A stretch of DNA of 64,000 bases from NCBI GenBank assembly GCA_963920575.1, contig OY986969.1, positions 6,148,001 to 6,212,000 on the forward strand. Reading direction: 5' to 3'. The DNA comes from Narthecium ossifragum. Lineage: Eukaryota > Streptophyta > Magnoliopsida > Dioscoreales > Nartheciaceae. The notes beneath the pieces are model-generated. The model was given only the letters and a program-made list of their open reading frames with translations. It was not told where the DNA came from and ran no database searches. Position 1 is the first letter of the stretch; each line of letters begins with the position of its first letter. Below, piece by piece: positions 51,024 through 62,289 of this stretch. The position numbers and the translations under genes are program-made.

Positions 51024-51890
51024 ATGGCCACTTTTGACATAGTCAACCCTAGCAGAAAAGTGTGGCTTCTTCAGCCCGTTCAATACCAGAAGGTATTTTT
51101 TTCTCACTTTGGACTTTAAGTTACTGTCATGTGCATGCCTTTATTTTATAATATTTATTTTCCATGTTCAGATGAATCTGTAGAGACAGACAATGGGGAA
51201 ATTGCAAGTGTTTGGTCATTGGAGTGGAGAGATGTTGACCATGCACATGATTGGTACCTCCAATATTTGAAGCATGTTGGATTTGGTATTCGTATTCATT
51301 GTTACCATAAGGAACATGGTAATGCATTGTGGAAGGACAGAATTTGGGTGTGTAGTTAAACAATGTATAAAAAGAGCAAAGACTATAGATGCAAAGTTTG
51401 AACGGGCCGAAACAAGATGTGGATGTGAGGCTATGTTCGGTGTTAAGCGACAAATGAATGGGTTTTATTGGGCCAACAAGTGGGAAGCAAGGCATAATCA
51501 CTCATTGTTTACACCAACAAAGTCTCAGTTTATCCAATGTCATAGGAGGTTAGACGAGTTCCATAAAATCGAATGTGATGATGCCGAAGCTGTTAGCCTA
51601 CGGCCTAAGCAGGCTCATGATCTTATGGCTATACAAGCTGGTGGGAGAGAGTTGTTAGGTTTTACAAAACAAGACTTGCGAAATTACTTGGTGAATAGGA
51701 AGGGTCCATCGGATGTCGATGGAGGTGCCCAAGCTATATTGGACTACTTCGGTGACCAACGTGAGCATAACTCGCTCTTTTTTTTCAAGACCCAACTGGA
51801 TCCTCTTGGGCTTATTAGTAATATATTCTAGTCCGACCCCTCCATGCAGGTTGACTATGAATGTTTTGGGGATTTTAAGACCCAACTAAT
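51024..51890 (+). pseudogene. FAR1-related (FRS-like) fragment
   Basis: A possible first exon 51024-51092 starts MATFDIVNPSRKVW. From 51172 the sequence shows a FAR1-type zinc-binding region (DHAHDWYLQYLKHVGFGIRI, RCGCEAMFGVKRQM, WEARHNHSLFTP) and the start of the MULE-like domain (DYFGDQREHN, FFFKTQLDPLGLISN). The frame changes between WVCS and KQCIKRAK near 51356, and a stop replaces the usual Trp after SNIF (near 51829). Nothing of the DDE core follows. It may be a decayed MULE transposase or a decayed FRS gene. Confidence 0.75.
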
Positions 51891-51989
51891 GAGCTGCATG
51901 CCCAGTGCTCCAATGCACCTTTAAGCAGATAAGGATGGCGGAGAAGAGGATGATCGGCTGCATCTTTTTGTGTAATTGGACATTTTTTT

Positions 51990-52320
51990 CTTTGTTGGTG
52001 GTGGATAGTGTAATTTCTTTGTTGTGGATGCTCTTGGTTGTTGGAATTGCTTTTGTAGATGGTGTAATTGGATTTTTATTTTCCTTGTTGTTGTATAGAG
52101 TGGTTTTTGTTGCAGCAATGCCATTGCAAGTAAGGTGATTTGCTGTTGGAATTGATGCTTTTGGCTATCGGAGGAGTTGTGTTGTGGATGGTGTAATTTA
52201 TTTGTTGTGGATGTTTTTGGCTCTTAGAATTACTTTTGTGAATGGTGTAATTGGATTTTTCTTTTCTTTGTCACTGGTATATGGTGGTTAGTTGTCAATG
52301 CATCACATTTTTGCAACATT
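51990..52320. repeat. Diverged repeats of a GATGGTGTAATTGGATTTTT unit
   Basis: Two to four diverged copies of a block containing TTTGTTGTGGATGCTYTTGG and GGTGTAATTGGATTTTT. A partial inverted copy (CCAAAAGCATCCATAACCAA) lies near 53168, so the pair could bound a decayed transposon of about 1.3 kb. Confidence 0.5.
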
Positions 52321-52899
52321 TTTGCTTTAGCTTGCCTCATTTCATGGATTGATATAACAGGCATGTCCATGACATGAAAAGGAACTAACATATGATGAAA
52401 AATCAGGACATTAAAAACCCAAGCAATCCCATGTATACACTTATAATGAGTTAGAAAGAAAGACGACAGACACGAAAGGAAGTCATTACCTGGGTTTTTA
52501 TCTTGCTAATGGAGACCACCAGTCTTACACTGAAGGTTGTCCTTAGTTTTCAATGTCACTTTAGAACCTCCAAAAAAAAGCAAAGATGAAATAAAACCCA
52601 TTTCTGTACTTCCTGGGATATGTTTGGATTACAAGGAAGATTGTATTGACAACCGAGCTTAAGACATTAGAATGATATAAAATAACAAAAAGAAAGTACA
52701 AAAGCAGAACTTCTAGACACCGAATAGTGAGTCAAAAGGATAGCCAAGAGAGACTGCTAATAGTTTCAACCTTCATTCTAGGAGAGAAACTTATAAAAGT
52801 TGGAAACTGCATTAACTTATAATTCTTTCCATGGCTTTCGAAACTCCTTGCTTTATAACACCCAAGCCATCATATCTTATAATTCTTTTCCATGGCTGT

Positions 52900-53095
52900 A
52901 GTACAAGGCATATGGTGGTTGAGTCCCAATTTCACTGAGTTTCGCGTTGCCTACATTCCCCACGAGAGCAATTTGTATGCAGATTGGCTGGCTCACGAAG
53001 CACTTGAGCTTCGCTCTGTTCTTCGCTCTGTTTTTCCCGTCATAGAAGAGTCTAAGAGCCATGTCCCCATTCCTCTTGTGAACCCTTGTCCTTAA
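52900..53095 (+). pseudogene. RNase H-like (RVT_3) C-terminal fragment
   Basis: The stretch FRVAYIPHESNLYADWLAHE matches the C-terminal motif of plant RNase H-like domains of LINE origin (HIPRExNxxADxLA); stop after NPCP. Nothing upstream extends the domain, so it is a fragment. Confidence 0.55.
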
Positions 53096-53994
53096 CCTTT
53101 AATTTGGTCATTTAAAAAACACCCAAGCCTGCAAAGGATGTGAAATACAATCCCTTTTTTTCAATCAGCCAAAAGCATCCATAACCAAGCAATTATATCG
53201 TTCACAACACAACAACTCCAAACAAAAACATCACCGGAAATGGAATTGCCACAACAAAACCACCCTATACCAGCAACAAAGAAGAGAAAAAAAAAATCCA
53301 ATCACATCTTCCTTAATCAAGCAACTCCAATAGCCAAAAGATGGCGCAGCTGGCGTTGGCGTTGGAGTACATCGGGCAGCGTTGGCGTTGGAGGAGTTCA
53401 ACTGCTGCGAGAGGGATCGGAGAGATTAGATGGAAATCCTTGCATTGATGTTGGTGAGGATGTTAGCGATGGGGGGATCTGGCAGCGGAGATGGCGGAGA
53501 TGCGACAGCGGTAATGGAGGAGATCCGACGGTGGCGTTGGAGGATATTCGGTGCTTGGAGATGATATGGATTGGGAACGGCGTTGGAGGATCTCTGGCGA
53601 CGAAGGATCTCCGACGACGAAAGAGCTCCGGTGACGAACGACCTCTGGCATTGGCGCGTTGGAGGATGTCGGCTGCGAGAGGGGTGAGTAACGGGACTGG
53701 GGATGGGTGAACGAAATAGCTAGGGATTGGAAATAAGAGGGGCTATTGGCTCGGCTAAGCCATGGCTTAAAAATGGCTCAATTCATAGTCAACAATGGTA
53801 CTAATGTGTTGGCAAAATCTGGGCCTTTGGATGGGATTGATAAAATCCTCACCATTGATAGCATGGTAGTATCCAGAACCCTGGTAGTACCTAAACAAAA
53901 CTCGGTGGAAGATGCCTAAAAGATAGATGAGGTGGAGATCAGTGGTACAAAGAGCAAGATGAGGGTTGATGATGGTCTTGGTTCGTTATAGAAT

Positions 53995-55120
53995 GGCCGA
54001 ACAACACTTGGTACCCTGTAGTTTTCAGGATTTGCAGTTTAGTACCATCATCTTTAAAAATCACATAAAAGTACACCTAACTTTCAAAACTATGCAGTTT
54101 AGTGCCACCGCCCTAACGTCGTTACTAAGTCGACGGTAAACCAGTCAATTTCATCAATTTTGGCTCCTTTTTTTGTTTTCTCAGGATTTGCTGACGTGAG
54201 AGAGAAGAGAACTCCGGAGATTCATCAATTTTGACCTTTTCTTTATTATTTTGACTACTTTTTTTTATGAATTTGTTGACGTGATCAAAAATTGCTCACG
54301 TGATCAATTTTGACCTTCAGAGCCAGAGCGCCGACATGCACGGCCTGGCCGCCATCGGTCCCGTTGTGCCTCTCATGCTAAGCTCCAGTAGCTCACTCGA
54401 AGGTTTAGAGAGAGAGGAGAGAGGTCGATGGATTCCGGTGAGCGGGTGATGCGAAGCAGAGCAACGGGGAGCTCCGGCGCCTCCGGTCCCGTTGTGCCTC
54501 TCATGCTAAGCTCCAGTAGCTCACTCGAAGGTTTAGAGAGAGAGGAGAGAGGGCGATGGATTCCGGTGAGCGGGTGATGCGAAGCAGAGCAACGGGGAGC
54601 TCCGACGCCTCCGGTTCCGTTGTGCCTCTCATGCTAAGCTCCAGTAGCTGCGGCGGCACCAGAGGAGGCGAGACAAGCATCTCTAATAGGGGTGCTCGCT
54701 CTAGGGTTCCGGCTGGTGACCATGTCATCGTGCTTGACGACGATGACGAGGAGGAAAGGGAGGCTTCTGTGTCCAAGGTCTCTGTGGGAATGGGAGAAAG
54801 AGTGGAGCCGAGCTACGAGGATGAGGAGTTGCCGTTGTCGTCGGAGCTACGAGGATGAGGGCTCGCCGTCGACGGACGTGATGGGTGCTCTCTCTCTCTC
54901 TCCCTCTCACTTCCCACGTCAGCAAACCAGTCAAAATTGACGAAAACCAGTCAAAATTGAGCACAGTTACTGGTTTGCCGTTAAAATATAGTAACGGCGT
55001 CGAATGATGGGTTTATATTGCACTATTATATAACTTGGAGCATTTTTTGATAATTTTGAAACTACGTGATACTAAACTGCAAAACTCAGAAACTACAGGG
55101 TATCGAACTGCTTTTTGGCC
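53995..55120. mobile_element. Short non-autonomous MULE, 1.1 kb, 9-bp TSD
   Basis: Perfect TSD TTATAGAAT at 53986-53994 and 55121-55129. The terminal inverted repeats start GGCCGAACAAC.. on the left and GGCCAAAAAGCAG.. on the right (reverse complement), then share TACCCTGTAGTTT and TTTGCAGTTTAGTA. The GC-rich interior (54320-54900) contrasts with the AT-rich ends, as in Pack-MULEs that carry gene fragments, and contains a tandemly repeated ORF start. Confidence 0.9.
54361..54650. repeat. ~128-bp internal tandem repeat in the short MULE
   Basis: CGTTGTGCCTCTCATGCTAA begins at 54361, 54490 and 54618 (spacing 129 and 128); the third copy is partial. Each full unit contains ATGGATTCCGGTGAGCGGGT. 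After the last copy an open frame (54556-54858) runs through an acidic stretch (VIVLDDDDEEER); its origin was not recognised. Confidence 0.9.
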
Positions 55121-55250
55121 TTATAGAATAATAGGAATATGATTTGATTATATAGACAAGGGATATCTTTGAATTCGTTTTGTTTATTTTTGACTAGTGC
55201 TTGATCTACTCTTTTATCTTAAAAAACAAGAAGTTACGTACCAATGTACG

Positions 55251-56330
55251 AGTTTTTTTTTTTGGTTTTTTTGCTTAGTTAAGCCGGCTGTTACAACGAC
55301 TCAGGGGGCAAGCCCCGACAAGCTCGCCCATGCAACGGCAGCGAGACCATCCGCCACGGAATTAAACTCACGGGGGATGTGTACAAAAACAACACTGGTG
55401 AGTGCCGCAGCCAATCTCCAAATTGAAAGCAAAGGATCAACTAGCTCGCGGGGCCAAGCTAGCTTCCCCGTGATAAAGCCCACTCCCATTAGAGAATCAG
55501 ATTCAACAATTAGACACCGAATTCCCCTTTGAGAAGCATGCTTGAGCCATGCTTCGATGGCCCACAGCTCAGCCTCAACGACGGTCTGCACAGCTCGACA
55601 GCCTTGCCATGAGGCTATCACCACTAAAACTGAAAATAGAGCAGCTCCAAGACCAGCAATTCCTCTGCGGACTGAAGCATCAGTTCGGAGCACTAAAGAG
55701 GCATCAACTGAGGTGACAGGAGCCAAACGCCGAGGGAGGGAAAGGGAGAACTCCCTAGCTTGTCTGAAGATGAGGCGAGCAAGGTCGCAGGCTCGTAGGC
55801 GCTGGTCATTAAAGAGGACCGCATTTCTTTCCTTCCAAAGCCACCATAGGGTGTATCCCACCAGAGTTTTGTATTCAGCCGGGAAGGATCATCCTGGCGC
55901 AGACATGATCCGCCAGCAACCATCAACTGAGGTTGGACGGGATCTGCCGCCAAGAACGCGACCCCAAACCTCCGCAGAGAAATCACAGGAGAAGAAGAGG
56001 TGAGGTATGGACTCCAGTTGGTTGCCGCACCTTTGACATGAAGGATTAGAGGAAGTTCCCCATCGCCATAGCTCCTCCAAGGTAATGATTTTTCCATGAA
56101 AAAGACGCCAAAGGAAAATTTTGATTCTCGATCCAACTGGGGATTTCCAGCAGTTAAAGCCATCCAGCAGTCCTCTCCTCTCCCTCCCAGTTGACATCTT
56201 GATTGGCTAACCATTGGTAAAAGCATGAAGGTGTGAAGACCAAAAAATTTGCTCTCATTCTTAATTAATGGTGTGATAGCTGTCAAAAATCCAATTGCTG
56301 CTGGCCAACAAAACGAAACAGGCCGATTCC
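55251..56330 (-). mobile_element. LINE 3' end (zf-RVT and RNase H), 5'-truncated
   Basis: Read on the minus strand: a reverse-transcriptase zinc-binding region (KIFLWRLFHGKIITLEELWR, then CQRCGNQLESIPHLFFSC; 55889-56197), then in another frame an RNase H domain (55301-55861) with acidic residues in LRTDASV, VEAELWAIEAW and VESDSLMG and the terminal HIPREFNSVADGLA motif, then a short UTR and poly(A) (seen as a T run at 55251-55275). The reverse transcriptase and endonuclease are absent. The frame change between domains marks it as a dead copy. Confidence 0.85.
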
Positions 56331-57029
56331 CCGCACACAAAAAAAAAAGAAAAAAAAAGAAAGAAACTCATGATCGAATCTTTTCTGGCAATCACTTCTG
56401 ACATTTAGCATAAGATGACATTTTCAAAGACTTTTTTTTTTAGATCTCTCGTTGACTTTGATATGTTGACAGTGTTACTATCCAATTCGAGCTCACACCG
56501 GATCCGATCCGGACCCAATTTTCATCACCAAGCTGATGGCCGGCCCAAGCTAGGCTAAGCCTCTGGGCTTGGCAGGCCAAAGTTGGGCTAGGGTTTGATC
56601 CATCCATGATTGTATCCACCGCCTATTACCAGGCTTCTGCAGATTTCGACATTCTTCATGGTGTGCGAATCTTCGATTCTTGATCACATATGTCAGATCA
56701 TACCTCCCAACCCTTAACTTCCTACAATGCCTTAAAATTATCATCAATCTTATAAAGCAGAATGGTTTGCTGCTGCTTTGTGTTTATCCTAGTTGGAGGG
56801 GGAGGAGAGAGAGCGGGTAGTGGCTAATTATCATGACAAGGTTTTTAGATAACTCGGCCATATCAATACAGCACATGAAAATCAGGTGAAAATTACCTCC
56901 CAGATGTTGAATTAAAAGAGCAACAGATAAGAGAGACGTTCATCCTGATTACATGGGCAGATGTCCATCTTGGCGAAGATCACACATTGCTTTCACAACC
57001 TACAATTTCTACTGGTTCCATTGCGATGA
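56331..57029. other. Intergenic sequence downstream of MAT1
   Basis: A-rich tract at 56338-56365, then mixed sequence. Probably includes the MAT1 3' UTR next to 57030. No other gene seen. Confidence 0.4.
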
Positions 57030-60028
57030 TCATACCCATATGCTGCTAAATGCTTCTTCAAGAGCCCTCCTCTTGCTCAATTCAACGGTCCATCCTCCAG
57101 CCCTCGCCGCTCTCTCTGCTCGTAGTTTCACCGTCTCCTCGTCTTCAGCTGGGTAACCCTGCATTGGATCATTTGGACCCCCGACTGGGACAGGTTGCGG
57201 AGCCATACCTGTAGGGCGTGGCTGCATGAGGCCACTGCCACCGATGGCAGCTGGTGCATATTGCCCTTGGAAATTAACCCCTCCAACTGGCGCCTGAGAA
57301 CTTTGTCCAGCAACCTGCGGTTTGAGAACTCACAAACTGAGTCAATCGGCATCAAATATTGATTATAGTTTCAGGTTCATTCCAGCGTAAAATTAATAGG
57401 TATCAGAACATGAAACTGCACGGCCATTTCACCAAATTAAAGCAAGACATATCCCATCAGAACATCAAGTTTATTATTGTCACAGGAATATGCCCGACTT
57501 AAGCACTCATACGTCAAGAAGCTAGTCTCTTGAGTCCTGGACACCCGAGAGTATTATTAGAATGTAAGTCTTATTTCTCTACTGGCATTTAATCACTTAT
57601 AATGCCCATGGAAAAAGAGTGCACAAAACTATAGCAACTTTAGTGCTCATTTATCACTGTTGCATATTTTAAAAAATCATTGGAGGAAATCTCATTATTA
57701 TCGGATACATCATTGGAGCTTATTTAGTATCCGATAGAAAAGTATAATCAAGAAAATGAAGCAAAGGAAGCTAATACATGAAAGGAATAGGGAGACTGTA
57801 AGTTGTGTGATTGTCTGGTGTTGGTCGTTTTCCTTTGAATAGGATTCATTGCTTGCAGGAATAAAACACTAAAAAGTGGAATAGGCAGCTTTGAAAGTAT
57901 CCTGACCAGCCAAATGTAAATATTGTGAGTGTTCTCCCATTCAGCATAGGGGAGTTTTAGATAAATTTTGGGACTTATGCCAAATAAATAATCATGAGTT
58001 TGCTTCTCTATTAAATTAAATGACTAAACAGCATTCATCACACTTAAAATTCCATGACTCATAGAAGTAAAAAAGGTTAATCTCAAAAGATCAGTCTGTA
58101 CAGAACGGCCTCTGCTTGCCTTAAGTGCTGCTGCGAGTTCTTCAGCCTGTATGAGCAATCAACATCGTGAGAAAACTTAAATTCAGATGCATCGTGAGAA
58201 CAAAATAAATGATACTGTAGAGTGCCATCTTTCTTTATCATGGAAAAGCAGAAATAGGAATCTTACAAGCTTTATTCAAAGTACCTTACGAGCACGAGAA
58301 TTGATAATTTGCTCCGCATTCTCTTCCTGGTATTTAGCTATCTTAGCTTCAATTGCAGCCACATCTATCCCTTCAACTAAGCTGTATGCTGCAAAGAACT
58401 ACTGCTTTTGGCTAAAGCTAGAACAGATTTGGGCTGAGGCTAGAACTATAGGGATCCAACCTAGATAAGATGGAAATTTGGTAACTAAACGTAGCATACT
58501 TACTCATATCTTCAACTTCCTCCAAGTAATCATTGTACTCTTTCAAGGATGGAAAGTCGTCCTCCCTTTTGTTATATCTAGATATTGGGAGAAAAGTTTT
58601 AGATAGATGAGAAATTAGAGGAAACATTTCAATACCACAAAAGCTAAGTAACTCTAAAAAGAGAATCCTAAGAGACAAGAGGTCTTTGTCAAACAAGAAA
58701 TCTCTATTGAACTAAGAAAGAGAAATATAACACGACATGCCCTAAAATATATAAATGACTTCCCAGGTAAAATCCAATTACGTCCACAAAGTACAAGAAC
58801 AATCACTAATAGAACATCTATTGATTCAATAAAGGGCAACGAAAAGTGGATCCGATAGAAGGACAATGGATAAGTGATTTACATCCGTTGATTCCTGCAC
58901 AAATACAAATCCTTCTGTATGCATGTTAATTCCATATAAATACCAGGAATAAAGGCAATTAGAGTTTATTCTCAAAAGAATACCCAGAACTAGGAAATAG
59001 CAGATAAACCTCAATTCTAGCAACTCCGAACTTATAACCCTGATTAAACAAAACTATCAAGTTAAGAAAAGTAGCAAAACTAGCAAACTCTAGGGTACTG
59101 CCTTATACAAAACAGCTATCAAGCCAGAACCAATGGATTTATACTTTGAGCTATGGTGAGAAGGTTATTCAAAATAGAAAAGTTGTTAAAGCAGAAAAAC
59201 AGCTAACTCAAAACATTGAAAAAAAATGATAGTTGACCCAACATAGATTCAGCCATTGTGATTGATCAAGATGGAAATTTTGAGGGTAGCCTCGATTCAG
59301 ATCAATCCGACAAATTTTGTTCAATCCTCTGATCGCCTAATCGTACTGCATCATCTATGACTAGAACCTAAGGGTGAAAGCGATAATCTGCGCTCATTGT
59401 TTGTAAAGTACCCACACATCTATCAAACAAAAAACCGCCTGGAACTGAGTACCGAAACTTGCCTACCGTCCCAACACAAGGCAAACCAGTCATTCATCGA
59501 GCTAATACTTTCATTCATGAAGGGAAGTCAAGCAAGGAAGAGATAGCTAGCTTGGGGCTTCCCCTACGGGAAAGAAGGGACTTTGAAGTGCATAAGCAAA
59601 AAGAAACCATCTTTACCTAACTTTGACTGGTATACGAAAATACACCACACTAGGATGCACCAACTAAAAGGTATGTGATGAAAGCTACCATAACAACTAA
59701 CCAAATGTATTGAGCTACTAACCATACCACAAGATCACAGAAATTCACAGGGTACCACCAAATTTCGATGTGCATTATACCTGAGGAACGTTGTATCGAA
59801 CACATTTACTGCATACATAGGTAAGTCGCAATCGAAACAACGCAACAAGTACCCTCTAATGCCTATGGTAGTATAGTATCAACTCTTTTAAGGGGATCAG
59901 TGGCGTAGTCTGAGCTTTTATCAATTGGAAATCGAAGAAAGAGGAGGACGAAAGGCGTACATGTTGGTGATCCTCTTCCTAATGGCCATCTCCTTGGCGT
60001 AGGAGTTGGTGCCCGACGCCACCACCAT
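57030..60028 (-). CDS. CDK-activating kinase assembly factor MAT1-like protein
   Basis: MAT1 stabilises the CDK7(CDKD)-cyclin H kinase that activates cell-cycle CDKs and, in TFIIH, phosphorylates RNA polymerase II. Five minus-strand exons in phase: 59961-60028 (MVVASGTNSYAKEMAIRKR), 58504-58577 (YNKREDDFPSLKEYNDYLEE), 58285-58388 (EGIDVAAIEAKIAKYQEENA), 58102-58146 (AEELAAALKA) and 57030-57314 (RALEEAFSSIWV, stop). The total is 191 residues. The arrangement, short with KREDDFPSL, a central coiled coil and a Pro/Gly/Gln-rich linker before a basic tail, fits plant MAT1-related proteins and lacks the N-terminal RING of animal MAT1. The donor after exon 4 is the least certain border. The gene looks intact and its introns hold no obvious transposons. 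Confidence 0.88.
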
Positions 60029-60333
60029 ACCTCCCTCCCTCCCTCCCTAACCCCGAAGCCACTCCCTGCGACGACGGCAATCGTGACCGGTGCTAGGTCT
60101 CAACGGAGAATTGGAGATGGAGAATTTTATAATCTATCCGGATCCGATCCTTGTTATCGGATCTAAATTTTTGAAGGGGGCTAAAAGAGAAATGTTTTGT
60201 GTACACGGCTGTGGGGCCATGTACACACACATGAGAGGAGAGAGATAGACAGAATGAAGGAAAGAGAGCGGAGAAGAGTGACAGAGAATGGGAGGGAGAG
60301 AGGGGAGGTGGCATAGCCCCCCGAATGCCACCT

Positions 60334-60366
60334 ATTGGGATACATGCACATGGCATGTATCCCAAT
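60334..60366. repeat. Perfect inverted repeat, 14-bp arms
   Basis: ATTGGGATACATGC (60334-60347), 5-base loop ACATG, then the exact reverse complement (60353-60366). Confidence 0.95.
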
Positions 60367-60555
60367 CAAAGCCCGAGCTAAAAAGTACTTTGATACCCTC
60401 TAAATCTGGTTCTTGCATGTGTTTAGAAAATGCTAACCAAGCCCGGTAAATGTAGTTTTGGCTCACCGATCCCAATGGCATTAGATAAACGTTAATGACA
60501 AACCGGTCACGTGCGATAGCGTGATGGGTTTTACTCTTTTTACACCAAACCAGTT

Positions 60556-60617
60556 AGAAACGGCCTACTTGACGGTCACTGGTGTCAGAAACGACCTACT
60601 TGACGGTCACTGGTGTC
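60556..60617. repeat. 31-bp tandem duplication
   Basis: AGAAACGRCCTACTTGACGG with its continuation (CACTGGTGTC) occurs twice in a row with one mismatch, starting 60556 and 60587. Confidence 0.9.
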
Positions 60618-60688
60618 ATTGACGGTGAAAATTCTAACAAGAGTAGTGATTTGTGCACATGGGATGTACCCATGTGCACAAACACTGT

Positions 60689-60731
60689 CCGTTGGATTGA
60701 ATCGGGATGTGTGTCCGATTCAATCCAACGG
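60689..60731. repeat. Perfect inverted repeat, 17-bp arms
   Basis: CCGTTGGATTGAATCGG (60689-60705), 9-base loop, then its exact reverse complement (60715-60731). Flanking GTACCCATGTGCAC / GTGTACATGTGTAC extend weaker symmetry, suggesting a foldback MITE. Confidence 0.93.
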
Positions 60732-61362
60732 TTTGGACTTGTGTACATGTGTACATTTTTGTTTCAACAAAGAAGCTCTGATACTGTCCGATTGAAGTCT
60801 ACTCATGGGTCCAGTCAAAACCCTATCTTTAATCTATTACCAACTACTACGGGTTTCAAAGGAAAAAGAGGTAAACACTGGCCGGCCATTGGACCAAAAT
60901 CACATGATTTAGTTTAATAAAGCGAGGGACCCGGTTATTGTTTTCTAAACATGAGGGACTATTTCTCCAAAAATCCAAATTTTAGTGTAAAATATATACA
61001 TATATGTTTTTAAGGGGGTTTTAATCTAGGGGTTTTCATGATATTAAGTATGTTTTGAAGGAGTTTTATATAATAACCCCCAACATATATAATGTTGTAA
61101 GGGAAATTCTAAATACAATACAAAAAATGCTATGGGCACTACATCTTTTTTTCTTTTTTTTAATACCTATAATTACTCTTTTGGGAAATGTCTAAGTTGC
61201 CCTTTTCAATTCTAGATGCAATATAAGAATTACTAGGGGCACTGCATCATTTTCTACTCATAAGCCTCATTTCATGCTACATCATCTTCTACCTCTAACC
61301 GCTACTCACACCACCTCCAACTACCATCCCACCACCTCCAAAGCACTCATTGACTCACAAGA

Positions 61363-61874
61363 TGTCACGCCCCGACCCGCGAAGGCCCAACCGGGCCGGG
61401 CGACGCGAACCGGAAACTAACTAAATAAGGAAAATTTTTGGCAAGAATTCCCTCTAAACTATTGGTCTCCCTAAACAATTCATAAGCACCCTTATTAAAA
61501 CGATTATCACAAACCTCAACATATATAATAATGATATAATTCAAAACCTTAAAAGGGTCAACATTTATACATCATACTCCCGTAGGAGATTATCTAACAA
61601 AAGGGTAAACAGACGATCATCGCTCCTCAAGCACCGCCAGACACCACCGCACCGCCAGACACCGCCGCACCGCCAAACACCTGCCCGGTAGGGGCCACTG
61701 AAGAAGAGCTACGCTAACACCTACACCTGCAAAACACAGCCCGGTTAGGAGTGAGCAACTAAGCTCAGCAGGGAAACTACATTACGACACACTCAAGAAT
61801 GAGGGAACTCAACCGTGTCGCCCTCAAACAAAGCCTGGGTGTACACAGGGGCCCCATAACCCCACCGCGTGTCC
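61363..61874 (-). mobile_element. LTR fragment (TGTGAGGACCC family), reverse orientation, broken
   Basis: It starts TGTCACGCCCCGACCCGCG and follows the sequence of the LTR at 12888 for about 510 bp, then passes into a TRIM LTR at the shared word TCCCGGG. No partner end was found. Confidence 0.8.
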
Positions 61875-62289
61875 CGGGATGGGTGACCTACTAGGAAGTT
61901 TTCCCAGATTTATGCGGTGAGCCAAAAGTGGACAATATTGTGTCGGGTGGGGCCCTCAGGTGGATCCTGGTCGGACCGGAAGCCCGCGGGCTGGGGCCCA
62001 GTGGAGGGCCGGGGTGTTACAGTATGGTATCAGAGCCGGTTCCAAGCCGAAAATTGTGTCAGCGAGGACGCTGGGCCTCCAAGAGGGGTGGATTGTGAGG
62101 CCCGCTGGGTCTACCGTGGGACAAGATGCCTGCGCCTGGAGGGCGGGGCTGAGTCGGGTAGCCGGGTAAGCAATCCCACAACGCCTGGGTATGGTCCGGG
62201 GTTCGATATAAGTATATAGTAAGCCCTTAATAGACACAACGTGTTTTAAAGCCATGCTGGCAGTGATCCGTCAGAAAACTCCCTGGTTA
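61875..62289 (+). mobile_element. TRIM-type miniature retroelement, both LTRs truncated
   Basis: The left part is the last ~145 bp of the 369-bp LTR seen at 9416, ending GGGGTGTTACA at 62020. Then come TGGTATCAGAGC (primer-binding site), about 70 bp of interior ending in the purine tract AAGAGGGGTGGA, and a second LTR copy from about 62095 (TGTGAGGCCCGC) cut off near 62283. An interior with only priming sites is the definition of a TRIM; the proteins must come from another element. Confidence 0.82.

Larger units (their letters stand above)
60029..61362. other. MAT1 5' flank and intergenic region
   Basis: It contains a GGGAGG-type CT/GA-rich leader next to the start codon, two strong inverted repeats and a short tandem duplication (listed separately), then AT-rich DNA. 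ORFs here overlap the repeats and show no known domain. Confidence 0.45.

Noticed and set aside
53240..53710. 156-residue ORF next to the RNase H fragment
   Set aside because: Biased Trp/Arg/Gly composition from GGCGTTGGAG repeats; no domain.
55240..56365. TSD for the LINE 3' end at 55251
   Set aside because: The sequences beside the T run and beyond the truncated end do not match; the left and right limits remain approximate.
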